From: CAZRIP01 sp964600165
GTDB taxonomy: Bacteria > Elusimicrobiota > Elusimicrobia > UBA1565 > UBA9628
NCBI GenBank assembly: GCA_964600165.1
Contig: CAZRIP010000130.1
Location: forward strand, 1 to 9,007
Direction: 5' to 3'
Length of the DNA stretch: 9,007 bases
This document shows, piece by piece, positions 1 through 6,111 of this stretch (position 1 is its first letter; every line of letters begins with the position of its first letter). A program made the position numbers and the translations under genes. Under the pieces are notes generated by a model that saw nothing but the letters and a program-made list of their open reading frames with translations, had not been told where the DNA came from and ran no database searches.

Positions 1-9
1 CTCCGCCGC

Positions 10-267
10 TTAGCTGAGGTGCTTGCTGACGAGCTTGGTCATCTCGAACATATTGACGACCGACTTGCCCGCGAAGACCGCCTTGAGCTTGGCGTCGGCG
101 TTGATGTTCCGCTTGTTCTTCTTGTCTTGCAGGCCGTTCTTCTTGATGTACTGCCAGAGCTTCTTGACGACTTCGGTGCGCGGCAGCGGCTTGCTGCCGA
201 CGACCTCGGCGAGCTCGGAGCTCGGGGTCAATTCCTTCATGAACGCGGCGTTTGCCTTCTTGGCCAT
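10..267 (-). CDS. Stand-alone SWIB/MDM2-domain protein
   Basis: An 85-residue protein that is almost entirely one SWIB domain. After a short basic N-terminus (MAKKANAAF), the domain runs from about residue 12 to 84. It carries the family hallmarks: an ELAEVVG segment (18-24), LPRTEVVKKLW (28-38), the core YIKKNGLQ (40-47), NKRNI (51-55), and a C-terminal MFEMTKLVSKHL (73-84). SWIB domains are related to the p53-binding domain of MDM2. They occur in eukaryotic chromatin-remodelling complexes and, in some bacteria (chlamydiae, for example), as small free proteins or fused to topoisomerase I. A chromosome-associated or DNA-topology role is therefore the usual guess, but the bacterial function is not established. 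The ATG is supported by a good Shine-Dalgarno sequence 6 nt upstream. The gene has its own promoter in the 75-nt gap and is probably monocistronic. Family call is secure; function is open. Confidence 0.93.
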   Translation of the reverse strand: MAKKANAAFMKELTPSSELAEVVGSKPLPRTEVVKKLWQYIKKNGLQDKKNKRNINADAKLKAVFAGKSVVNMFEMTKLVSKHLS

Positions 268-270
268 GAT

Positions 271-280
271 TCTCTCCCTT
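271..280 (-). promoter_or_regulatory. Shine-Dalgarno site of the SWIB gene
   Basis: On the minus strand AAGGGAGAGA lies directly before ATC-ATG, so its AGGGAG core sits 6 nt from the start codon. It is the clearest ribosome-binding site in the window and contrasts with five other starts here that have none. Confidence 0.7.
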
Positions 281-310
281 TATCTCGACTGAAATCGAAT
301 GACGTCGACT

Positions 311-340
311 ATTCTGCCCTATGCGCCCCGTCGGCGTCAA
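311..340 (-). promoter_or_regulatory. Putative sigma70-type promoter of the SWIB gene
   Basis: On the minus strand a -35 box TTGACG (340-335) is followed after 18 nt by CAGAAT (316-311). Transcription from it would begin near 305 and give a leader of about 38 nt that contains the Shine-Dalgarno site. The -35 box is the same TTGACG seen before the cyclase gene. The -10 box is less good (C at the first position), and the spacer is one base over the optimum. Confidence 0.45.
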
Positions 341-342
341 GA

Positions 343-1134
343 CTATCCGAGCTTGACGGCGAGCAGGTCGTAGCGCACGCGCTCGCCGGGGAAGGGCGTG
401 CTCGATTGCAAGACGACGCGGTAGCCGAGCTTCTCGTACTGGGACTTCGACTTGAGCGCGGCGGCGAAGGCGGGGTCTTTCTCGAGCTCGCTCGCGAGCT
501 CGGCGTTCTGGCACAAGACGACGAGCTTGCCGTCGCCGTTGAGCGAGAGCGCCGTCAGCGCGACGACCTGGACCGCGCCGGGAAGCGTCGGAGCCGCCGC
601 GGCGGCCTCGGCCCCGGCTTGGCGGGCTTCCAGGCGGATCATGCGCGCTTTCGCTTCCGGGAGAGAAGCGTCGATCGCGGCTTGCACCCAGTCGAGCAGG
701 CGCTCGCGCACGTCGCCGATATCCTTGGCGGTCGCGATCGGCTGGATGCCGCCCTCGCGGTGGATCGCCTGCGCGAGCGACGAGACTTCCTTTAAATAGG
801 TGTTCTTCTGGGCGTCGGGGATGAAGTACATGACGACCAAATGGACTTTCTTGGCGTCGGGCGAGCCGTACTCGATGCCGGCGGGGCTCCAGCCGACGGC
901 GCAGATGAGCTCCCCGCCGCCGGGCGAGCGCACGTGCGGGCAGGCGATGCCCAGGCCGATGCCGGTGTTCTGCGCCTTCTCTCGCGCCATCATGGCCTCG
1001 GCGAGCTCGGGGCTGCCGCCCAAGTCCGGCACGGCCTCGATCAAGTGCGCGAGGAACTGCAGGGACTTGTCCTTGTCCGCGTCCGGCAGTTCGATGAGCC
1101 GGCCTTCTTGGAGGGCGTTGAGCAGCGACTTCAC
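343..1134 (-). CDS. PTS EIIA-like (type 2, Ntr/fructose family) protein with extra C-terminal domain
   Basis: A 263-residue cytoplasmic protein. Residues about 1-155 form a PTS EIIA type-2 domain with the signature TGIGLGIACPHVR (57-69). H67 is the expected phosphate-accepting histidine, with PH and the following R as in EIIA-Ntr and EIIA-fructose. An Ala-rich linker (171-184) leads to an unrecognised mixed alpha/beta domain of about 75 residues (188-263), ending FPGERVRYDLLAVKLG. EIIA-Ntr proteins are about 150-160 residues long, so this tail is an addition. No HPr, EI, EIIB or EIIC is present, which suggests a regulatory role rather than sugar uptake. The gene lies 14 nt after the MgtA-type ATPase; in other bacteria EIIA-Ntr controls ion transport (potassium systems), so regulation of the neighbouring transporter is plausible but inferred. 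The GTG start has no Shine-Dalgarno sequence but does have TAGAAT 6 nt upstream; an ATG five bases further upstream (1139) is in another frame and meets a stop at its third codon. Confidence 0.82.
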   Translation of the reverse strand: MKSLLNALQEGRLIELPDADKDKSLQFLAHLIEAVPDLGGSPELAEAMMAREKAQNTGIGLGIACPHVRSPGGGELICAVGWSPAGIEYGSPDAKKVHLVVMYFIPDAQKNTYLKEVSSLAQAIHREGGIQPIATAKDIGDVRERLLDWVQAAIDASLPEAKARMIRLEARQAGAEAAAAAPTLPGAVQVVALTALSLNGDGKLVVLCQNAELASELEKDPAFAAALKSKSQYEKLGYRVVLQSSTPFPGERVRYDLLAVKLG

Positions 1135-1148
1135 GACATTATTCTACC
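1135..1148 (-). promoter_or_regulatory. 14-nt gap with TAGAAT, possible leaderless -10
   Basis: The gap between the ATPase stop (TAA) and the EIIA-like GTG reads GGTAGAATAATGTC on the minus strand. TAGAAT (1146-1141) matches TAnnnT and ends 6 nt before the start codon, where a -10 box would put the first transcribed base at or next to the GTG. No convincing -35 box and no Shine-Dalgarno sequence are visible. It may be an internal promoter for separate expression of the EIIA-like gene. Confidence 0.4.
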
Positions 1149-3788
1149 TTAGTCGGCGCCGAAGAGCGCGTTGAAGCGCGTCTTCATGAAGTGCGCGAAG
1201 ACGCAGTAGGTCGCGCAGGTCGCGCCCATCCACGGCCAGAACGAGGCCGGCAGCCGGACGAGCCCGAGGTAGCCGCCGATCGGCGTGTAGGGCAGGCCGC
1301 ACGCGACGCCCATCACCGCGAGCGTCGTCAGCGTCAGCGCGAGCGAGGCGCGGCTCTGGACGAACGGGATCTTGTTGGTGCGGATCACGTGCACGATGAG
1401 CGTCTGCGTCAGCAGCGACTCGACGAACCAGCCGGAGTGGAACAGCTTCTCCAGCTGGAGCTGCGCCGCGGGCCCGCTCGTCTTGTAGGCGGCGCAGCCG
1501 TAGAAGAACAGCATCAGCGCGAAGGTCGTGTAGTCGAAGACCGAGCTGACGGGGCCGAGGAAGAACATGAACTTCTTGATGCGCTCGATATCCCAGCGCC
1601 GGGGCCGCAGCAGATACTCCTCGTCGACGTGGTCGAGCGGGATGCCGATCTGGGAAAAATCGTAGAGCAGGTTGTTGACGAGGACTTGGACGGGCGCCAT
1701 CGGCAGGAACGGCAGCCAAAGGCTCGCGCCGACGACGGAGAACATGTTGCCGAAGTTCGAGCTCGCGCCCATGCGGATGTACTTGATGATGTTGCCGAAG
1801 ACCTTGCGGCCTTCGATGATGCCGTCTTCCAGCACGAGCAGCGACTTCTTGAGCAGGATGATGTCCGCGGACTCCTTGGCGACGTCGACGGCGGTGTCGA
1901 CGGAGATGCCGACGTCGGCGGTCTTCATCGCGGGGGCGTCGTTGATGCCGTCGCCCATGAAGCCGACGACGTGCCCGCCGCGCTGCAAAGCGCGGATGAT
2001 GTCGTCTTTCTGCGCGGGCGTCAAGCGCGCGAACACGGTCGTCTTCTCGGCCAGCGCGGTCATCTCCGCCTCGGAGAGCCCGCGCAGCTGGTCGCCCGTC
2101 ACGATCTTCTCGATGGGAAGGCCGACGTCCTTGCAGATCTTCTTGGTGACCAGCGCGTTGTCGCCGGTCAAGATCTTCGTGCCCACGCCGGCCTTGCGCA
2201 GGGCCTCGAGCGCGGCCGTGGCGGTCTCTTTCGGCGGATCGAAGAAGGCGATGTAACCCAGGAGCGTCAGTTCCGACTCGTCGGAAATGGAGAATATCTC
2301 CTTGTCCCGCGAATATTCGCGGTAGGCGATGGCGAGCACGCGGTAGCCGTCCGCCGACAGGTTCTCGTACTCCTCAAGGACGTCCTGCTTGAGCATGTCG
2401 ATGAACGGATGGATCTCGTCGTCGACTTGATAGCGCGTGCAGACCTTGAAGAGCTCCTCGACGGCGCCCTTGCAAATCAGCACGTGGTCGCCCTCGTAGT
2501 CGATGACGACCGACATGCGCCGGCGCGAAAAATCGAAAGGGATCTCGTCGACCTTGCGGCAGGTGCGCTCGACGTCCAGGTCCGAGTGCGAGAGGATCGC
2601 GACGTCGAGGAGGTTGCGCAGGCCGGTCTGGTAGTACGAGTTCATGTACGCGTAGCGCAGCACGTCGTCGGACTCCCGGTTGGTGACGTCGACGTGGCGC
2701 TCGAGCACGATCTTGTCCTGCGTCAGCGTGCCCGTCTTGTCGGTGCAAAGGATGTCCATCGCGCCGAAGTTCTGGATCGAGTTAAGGCGCTTGACGATGA
2801 CCTTCTTGCGCGACATCGCGAGCGCGCCCTTCGAGAGATTGACCGTCACGATCATCGGCAGCATCTCGGGCGTCAGGCCCACGGCCACCGACAAGCCGAA
2901 GAGCAGCGCTTCCAGCCAGTCGTGCTTGGTCAGGCCGATGATGAGGAAGACGACCGAGACCATCACGACCATGAACTTGACCATGAGCCACGTGAAGCTC
3001 TCGACGCCGCGGTCGAAGCTGGTGAGCACGCGCTGGTTCGAAAGATGATGCGCGATCTCGCCGAAGTGCGTGCGCCCGCCCGTGTTGACGACGACGCCGC
3101 GCGCCGTGCCGGAGAGCACGTTCGAGCCTTGGAAGACGGCGTTCGGAAGATCGATCGCGCCCTTGCCGTCCGTCGGGACGGCGGCGCAAGCCTTCTCGAT
3201 CGGCATCGACTCGCCGGTCAGCGCGGATTGGCTGACGTAGAAGTCCTTGGCCGTGATCAGGCGGAGGTCGGCCGGGATGATGTCGCCCGCGGCGAGGACC
3301 ACCACGTCGCCGGGCACGAGCACCGACATCGGCAGCTCGGCCTCCTTGCCCGCGCGCACGACGCGGCAGGTCGTCTTGACCATGGCGAGCAGCCGTTCGA
3401 CGGCCTTCGACGACTGCGCTTCTTGGATCCAAGCCAGCGCCACGGACAGCACGACCATCGCGCCGACGACGCCCGCCGAGACCGCGTCGCCCGTCGCCGC
3501 CGAGGCCGTCGCGATGACGAGGAGCTGGATGACGAGCGGGTTCTTGACGCGGTCCCAGAGCTCGCCCCCAAAGCCCTTTTGCTTGGCCTTGCCGACGACG
3601 TTGGGGCCGAAATCGTCGGTGCGCGTTTGGACCTGCTCGTCGTCGAGGCCTCTTTCCGAGGTCTTGAGCGCGGCCAGGACGGCGTCGGGAGCGAGCGCGG
3701 CGACGCGCAGCATCTCGGTCTCGCCGGCGGCCGCGGCGCCGCTCGTTTTCTTCGGCGCGGGGCGCTCCGTCGTCGAGAGAGGGGCCAT
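1149..3788 (-). CDS. mgtA: Mg2+-importing P-type ATPase (type IIIB, MgtA/MgtB family)
   Basis: An 879-residue inner-membrane cation pump, full length for the MgtA/MgtB family (about 900), which drives Mg2+ into the cytoplasm using ATP. Landmarks in order are: an N-terminal cation-ATPase domain after an Ala/Pro-rich start; membrane segments near 84-122; the actuator TGES (191-194); a membrane pair around 264-318 holding the PEML motif (307-310) of the ion path; the phosphorylated Asp in DKTGTLT (D350); the nucleotide-binding KGAVEE (440-445); TGDN (541-544); and MGDGINDAP (611-619). Six further C-terminal segments follow, including the NNLLYDFSQIGIPLD segment (705-719), which is typical of MgtA and separates it from Ca2+ and Na+/K+ pumps. 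All catalytic residues are intact. The gene follows the cyclase by 14 nt and precedes the EIIA-like gene by 14 nt. No Shine-Dalgarno sequence precedes the ATG, but TAGACT does. With only 14 nt upstream, there is no room for an mgtA-type leader or riboswitch. Confidence 0.93.
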   Translation of the reverse strand: MAPLSTTERPAPKKTSGAAAAGETEMLRVAALAPDAVLAALKTSERGLDDEQVQTRTDDFGPNVVGKAKQKGFGGELWDRVKNPLVIQLLVIATASAATGDAVSAGVVGAMVVLSVALAWIQEAQSSKAVERLLAMVKTTCRVVRAGKEAELPMSVLVPGDVVVLAAGDIIPADLRLITAKDFYVSQSALTGESMPIEKACAAVPTDGKGAIDLPNAVFQGSNVLSGTARGVVVNTGGRTHFGEIAHHLSNQRVLTSFDRGVESFTWLMVKFMVVMVSVVFLIIGLTKHDWLEALLFGLSVAVGLTPEMLPMIVTVNLSKGALAMSRKKVIVKRLNSIQNFGAMDILCTDKTGTLTQDKIVLERHVDVTNRESDDVLRYAYMNSYYQTGLRNLLDVAILSHSDLDVERTCRKVDEIPFDFSRRRMSVVIDYEGDHVLICKGAVEELFKVCTRYQVDDEIHPFIDMLKQDVLEEYENLSADGYRVLAIAYREYSRDKEIFSISDESELTLLGYIAFFDPPKETATAALEALRKAGVGTKILTGDNALVTKKICKDVGLPIEKIVTGDQLRGLSEAEMTALAEKTTVFARLTPAQKDDIIRALQRGGHVVGFMGDGINDAPAMKTADVGISVDTAVDVAKESADIILLKKSLLVLEDGIIEGRKVFGNIIKYIRMGASSNFGNMFSVVGASLWLPFLPMAPVQVLVNNLLYDFSQIGIPLDHVDEEYLLRPRRWDIERIKKFMFFLGPVSSVFDYTTFALMLFFYGCAAYKTSGPAAQLQLEKLFHSGWFVESLLTQTLIVHVIRTNKIPFVQSRASLALTLTTLAVMGVACGLPYTPIGGYLGLVRLPASFWPWMGATCATYCVFAHFMKTRFNALFGAD

Positions 3789-3802
3789 AATTGGTCAGTC
3801 TA
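3789..3802 (-). promoter_or_regulatory. 14-nt gap with TAGACT, possible leaderless -10
   Basis: The gap between the cyclase stop (TAG) and the ATPase ATG reads TAGACTGACCAATT on the minus strand. TAGACT (3802-3797) fits a -10 box and leaves 8 nt to the start, so a transcript would begin at or one or two bases before ATG. There is no Shine-Dalgarno sequence. A -35 box is not evident at the usual distance; the nearest candidate, TGATCG, is poor. Confidence 0.4.
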
Positions 3803-5515
3803 CTACTTTTGGCTCAGAGCGATCACGCCGGTCCAGGGGACGGGCGTCGGGCCGCCGCGCAGCTCTTTGGCGCGTTCGCGCAGGAATTTGGCGGGGCCGT
3901 CGGAATCGCCCAGGCTCGCGAACGCGCGCTCCGCGGCCTCGAAGGCGCCGCGCTCGAACGCGGCGAGGCCCTCCTCGAGCGTCCGGGCGCGTTCGGGCGA
4001 GGGCTTGGCGGCGAGCTCGTAGAGATCGAGCGCGGACGCCATGCCCGCGGGCTGATATTTGCCGACGCGCACGGCGGCGCCCGCGGCGGGGGAAAGCCGC
4101 GTGGCGACCTCTCCCGTGACGAGGATCGGCGTCTTGAGCGCCTTGGTGATGCCCTCGACGCGCGAGGCTTGGTTGACGATCGGCCCGAGCACGCCGTAAG
4201 AAAAAACCTGCTCCGAGCCCATCGTGCCCGCGACGACCTGTCCCGTATGGACGCCGATGCCGCAGCGCCAGCCGGACGTCGCGCCGCCGATCGCGTCCGC
4301 CATCGCGAGCGCGGCGCGGCAGGCGCGGTCGACGTGGTCGGTCTCCTCGAAGGGCACGTTCCAGCACGCCATGATGCCGTCGCCCATGTACTGGAGCACG
4401 ACGCCGTGCTCGTCTTGGATGATCTGCGTCATCGCCGTCATCGCGCGGCGCAGCTCGCCTATATAAGGGAGGATGTCCTCCGTCTTCTCTTCCGTGCGCT
4501 TGGAATAGCCCCTGATGTCGAAGAAAAGGATCGTGCTTTGCGCGAGCTTGGGCTCGAGCCCGTTCATGTCCGCCGACTTCAAGATCTTCGAGACGATCGG
4601 GCCGGCGAAGAAGCGCTCGAGGCGGCCTTCCCAGGTCATCAGGCGGTCGACGGCGAGCGTGCGCGCGACCATGTCGGCGACCAGGCCGACGAAGCGCGCT
4701 TCTTCCCTTCGAGACGAGGCGCCGCCCGCGTCGCGGCCCGCGGCGTAGAGGACGAGCGCGGGCTGACCCGGGATGCGCGCCGCGGCGCAGACGGCCCAGT
4801 CCAAGCCCGCGTAGGCGGTGGCCTGCTGTCCGGCCGGCTGCTGCGTCGGCTGGGTCCAGGAGTAGAGCGTCGGCTGCGGAGCTTCCTCGAGGGCCTTGCG
4901 CACGAGAGAACGACTGGGCCGGTAGCGCGGGAACGCGTCGCCGGGAGCCGAGTCCTCGCCCAGCAGCTCGTCGTTCTCGCCCAGGACGCAGGCCCAGGAC
5001 GATCGCGTCGAGCGGCGCAGGAGTTGGGCGATGTGCGCGTGAAAGCGCCCGCTGTCGCGCTGGCGCAGGATCGCGGGCAGCTCGAGCAGCTCGTTCCAGC
5101 GGATCGGCGACTGCGCGCCCATCGAATAGAGGTCGTTGACGCTCATCGTCTTGAACGCGAAAGGCGAGGCGGCTTGAGCGTCCGGCGGATGCTGGAGCTC
5201 GATCGGCGAGCGGGCGGGGGCGTCGTCGACGTAGCAAAAGCGCGTGCGGCCGATCACGAACACTCCGCCCGGCGGCAGCTCGAACTCGTCTTTCGGGGTT
5301 CCACCCTGATAGACGGGATTGGAGGCGCCCAGCAGCCTCCGGACCTTGAGCTTGCCGGTCCCGAGGGAGACTTCGGCGTGCCGCCGGCTGACGTGGAGGT
5401 CGCCCTCGACGCGCACGTCGGCGTCCTCGCCGCGGCCGATGAGCAACGGTTTGCCGGAGCTCAGGTCGAACGAGAGTTTCTTTTGGTCGGAGAGCGTGAC
5501 GTCGAGCCGGGCCAT
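3803..5515 (-). CDS. FHA-domain class III nucleotidyl cyclase
   Basis: A 570-residue signalling protein with no membrane segment. Residues 1-100 are an FHA domain (GR at 27-28, SRRH at 43-46, N66), which binds phosphothreonine peptides. Residues about 140-290 look like a degenerate GAF-like sensor (weak call). Residues about 300-500 are a class III cyclase catalytic domain. Its two metal aspartates are present (D333 in FFDIRGYS, D379 in MGDG), as are the transition-state residues N448 and R452 in VNQASR. The purine-selecting Lys is Q375 and the usual Asp/Thr is G441, so cAMP as product is not certain. The tail (505-570) resembles a short TPR-like end ending in WTGVIALSQK, which I recall from similar bacterial cyclases. 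ATG 5515 is chosen over an in-frame TTG at 5524 because that TTG overlaps the promoter -10 box. The ATPase gene follows after 14 nt. Confidence 0.88.
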   Translation of the reverse strand: MARLDVTLSDQKKLSFDLSSGKPLLIGRGEDADVRVEGDLHVSRRHAEVSLGTGKLKVRRLLGASNPVYQGGTPKDEFELPPGGVFVIGRTRFCYVDDAPARSPIELQHPPDAQAASPFAFKTMSVNDLYSMGAQSPIRWNELLELPAILRQRDSGRFHAHIAQLLRRSTRSSWACVLGENDELLGEDSAPGDAFPRYRPSRSLVRKALEEAPQPTLYSWTQPTQQPAGQQATAYAGLDWAVCAAARIPGQPALVLYAAGRDAGGASSRREEARFVGLVADMVARTLAVDRLMTWEGRLERFFAGPIVSKILKSADMNGLEPKLAQSTILFFDIRGYSKRTEEKTEDILPYIGELRRAMTAMTQIIQDEHGVVLQYMGDGIMACWNVPFEETDHVDRACRAALAMADAIGGATSGWRCGIGVHTGQVVAGTMGSEQVFSYGVLGPIVNQASRVEGITKALKTPILVTGEVATRLSPAAGAAVRVGKYQPAGMASALDLYELAAKPSPERARTLEEGLAAFERGAFEAAERAFASLGDSDGPAKFLRERAKELRGGPTPVPWTGVIALSQK

Positions 5516-5523
5516 GCGAGGCA

Positions 5524-5552
5524 AGTATAAGGGGGGACTGGCGCGCCGTCAA
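5524..5552 (-). promoter_or_regulatory. Strong sigma70-type promoter of the cyclase gene, probably leaderless
   Basis: On the minus strand TTGACG (5552-5547), a 17-nt spacer and TATACT (5529-5524) make a near-consensus housekeeping promoter. The -10 box ends 8 nt before ATG 5515, so the mRNA should begin about 0-3 nt before the start codon. No Shine-Dalgarno sequence exists between them. The spacer contains most of an 8-bp palindrome GGCGCGCC (5540-5547), which could be a protein site but may be chance in GC-rich DNA. Confidence 0.65.
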
Positions 5553-5561
5553 TCCCGGGGC

Positions 5562-5567
5562 TATACT
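5562..5567 (+). promoter_or_regulatory. Putative -10 box of the secreted-protein gene
   Basis: TATACT, identical to the -10 box of the divergent cyclase promoter, ends 6 nt before ATG 5574, as for a leaderless transcript. The -35 region is GC-rich and matches the consensus poorly. There is no Shine-Dalgarno sequence in the usual window. Confidence 0.45.
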
Positions 5568-5573
5568 TCCGTC

Positions 5574-6098
5574 ATGACCAAACCCCTCTACGGACTCATG
5601 ATCGCTTCGCTGGGCCTGCTGCTCGCGCGCGGCGCGTCGGCCCGCCCGCCTGGTGCCGATGACCAGCCGTTAGATCAATCAAATAACTGCTTCACGAAGG
5701 AGCACTGCTCGCTTTATTACTTCGCGAAAGGAAAACGCGTCACGCTCGGGTTGGAGGAGCTCAGGAAGCTCGACGTCGAGCAGGTCGAAGCGTTGATGCC
5801 GGGCCTGAAAGACACGTTGAGCCGCTTCAGGGCGATGGATGCGTCTCAAGGCAGCAAATTCGCGCCGGAATTCGTCGGCAATACGAAGAAGGTCATGGAT
5901 TCGCTCGGCGTCTATATTACCGACGCGTCCATGCCTGATCCCGCGCAATACGCGAACTTCGATGAGCTGGGCGCGGCGACCCGCCTCGTCGTCCAAAAAA
6001 ACCAGCAGCAGCAGAAAAGACGCGACGCGATCTCTTTGGTCGCCCCCCAACTCGAAGCGATCTTGTCTCCGGGTCCACAAGGGACCCCGCGTATTTGA
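5574..6098 (+). CDS. Small exported protein of unknown function
   Basis: A 174-residue protein I do not recognise. It starts with a typical Sec signal peptide: a short basic N-terminus, a hydrophobic core (LYGLMIASLGLLLA, 5-18) and an ASA cleavage site at 21-23. There is no lipobox cysteine, so a soluble periplasmic or secreted protein is expected. The mature part is about 150 residues and mostly helical in appearance. It has a pair of cysteines near its N-terminus (C39, C45) that could form a disulfide, a polar Q-rich patch (QKNQQQQKRR, 141-150) and a Pro/Gly tail. It is the only plus-strand gene, divergent from the cyclase (58 nt between starts) and convergent with the Nudix gene (13 nt between stops). 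ATG 5574 is chosen because the signal peptide begins there; an in-frame extension upstream would read through the cyclase promoter and coding region. GC-rich third codon positions support this strand. Confidence 0.78.
   Translation: MTKPLYGLMIASLGLLLARGASARPPGADDQPLDQSNNCFTKEHCSLYYFAKGKRVTLGLEELRKLDVEQVEALMPGLKDTLSRFRAMDASQGSKFAPEFVGNTKKVMDSLGVYITDASMPDPAQYANFDELGAATRLVVQKNQQQQKRRDAISLVAPQLEAILSPGPQGTPRI
6071..6087. repeat. Short inverted repeat at the end of the secreted-protein gene
   Basis: GGGTCC (6071-6076) and GGACCC (6082-6087) form a perfect 6-bp stem with a 5-nt loop, in the last codons of the plus-strand gene. No T-run follows on either strand, so it is not a standard intrinsic terminator. 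It could weakly aid termination at this convergent junction. Confidence 0.3.
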
Positions 6099-6111
6099 GG
6101 GCCGCGAACGG

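Noticed and set aside
3789..3802. Mg2+-sensing leader or riboswitch before the mgtA-type gene
   Set aside because: Only 14 nt separate it from the previous gene, so no leader structure can fit there.
1191..4022. A 943-codon open frame on the plus strand opposite the Mg2+ ATPase and cyclase end
   Set aside because: Its product is a low-complexity Arg/Asp/Glu/Val-rich sequence with no motif. It is the antisense of a fully conserved P-type ATPase; long antisense frames are normal in GC-rich DNA.
5516..5524. TTG start for the cyclase, three codons before the ATG
   Set aside because: The TTG overlaps the last base of the -10 box, so it would not be in the mRNA; no ribosome-binding site supports it.
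5540..5547. GGCGCGCC palindrome in the divergent promoter region as an operator
   Set aside because: It is only 8 bp, the flanks do not extend it, and such sites arise often by chance in GC-rich DNA. It is noted in the promoter entry only.
3791..5552. Long open frames of about 580 codons on the plus strand and in a second minus frame over the cyclase gene
   Set aside because: Both are Arg/Ala/Gly-rich shadows; the third frame carries the FHA and cyclase motifs in order.
5319..5573. Upstream extension of the secreted-protein gene
   Set aside because: It would run through the cyclase coding region and promoter and bury the signal peptide inside the protein.
5679..6080. A 133-codon minus-strand frame opposite the secreted-protein gene
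   Set aside because: It has no motif and no start signal, whereas the plus strand gives a clean signal peptide, a promoter-like box and GC-rich third positions.
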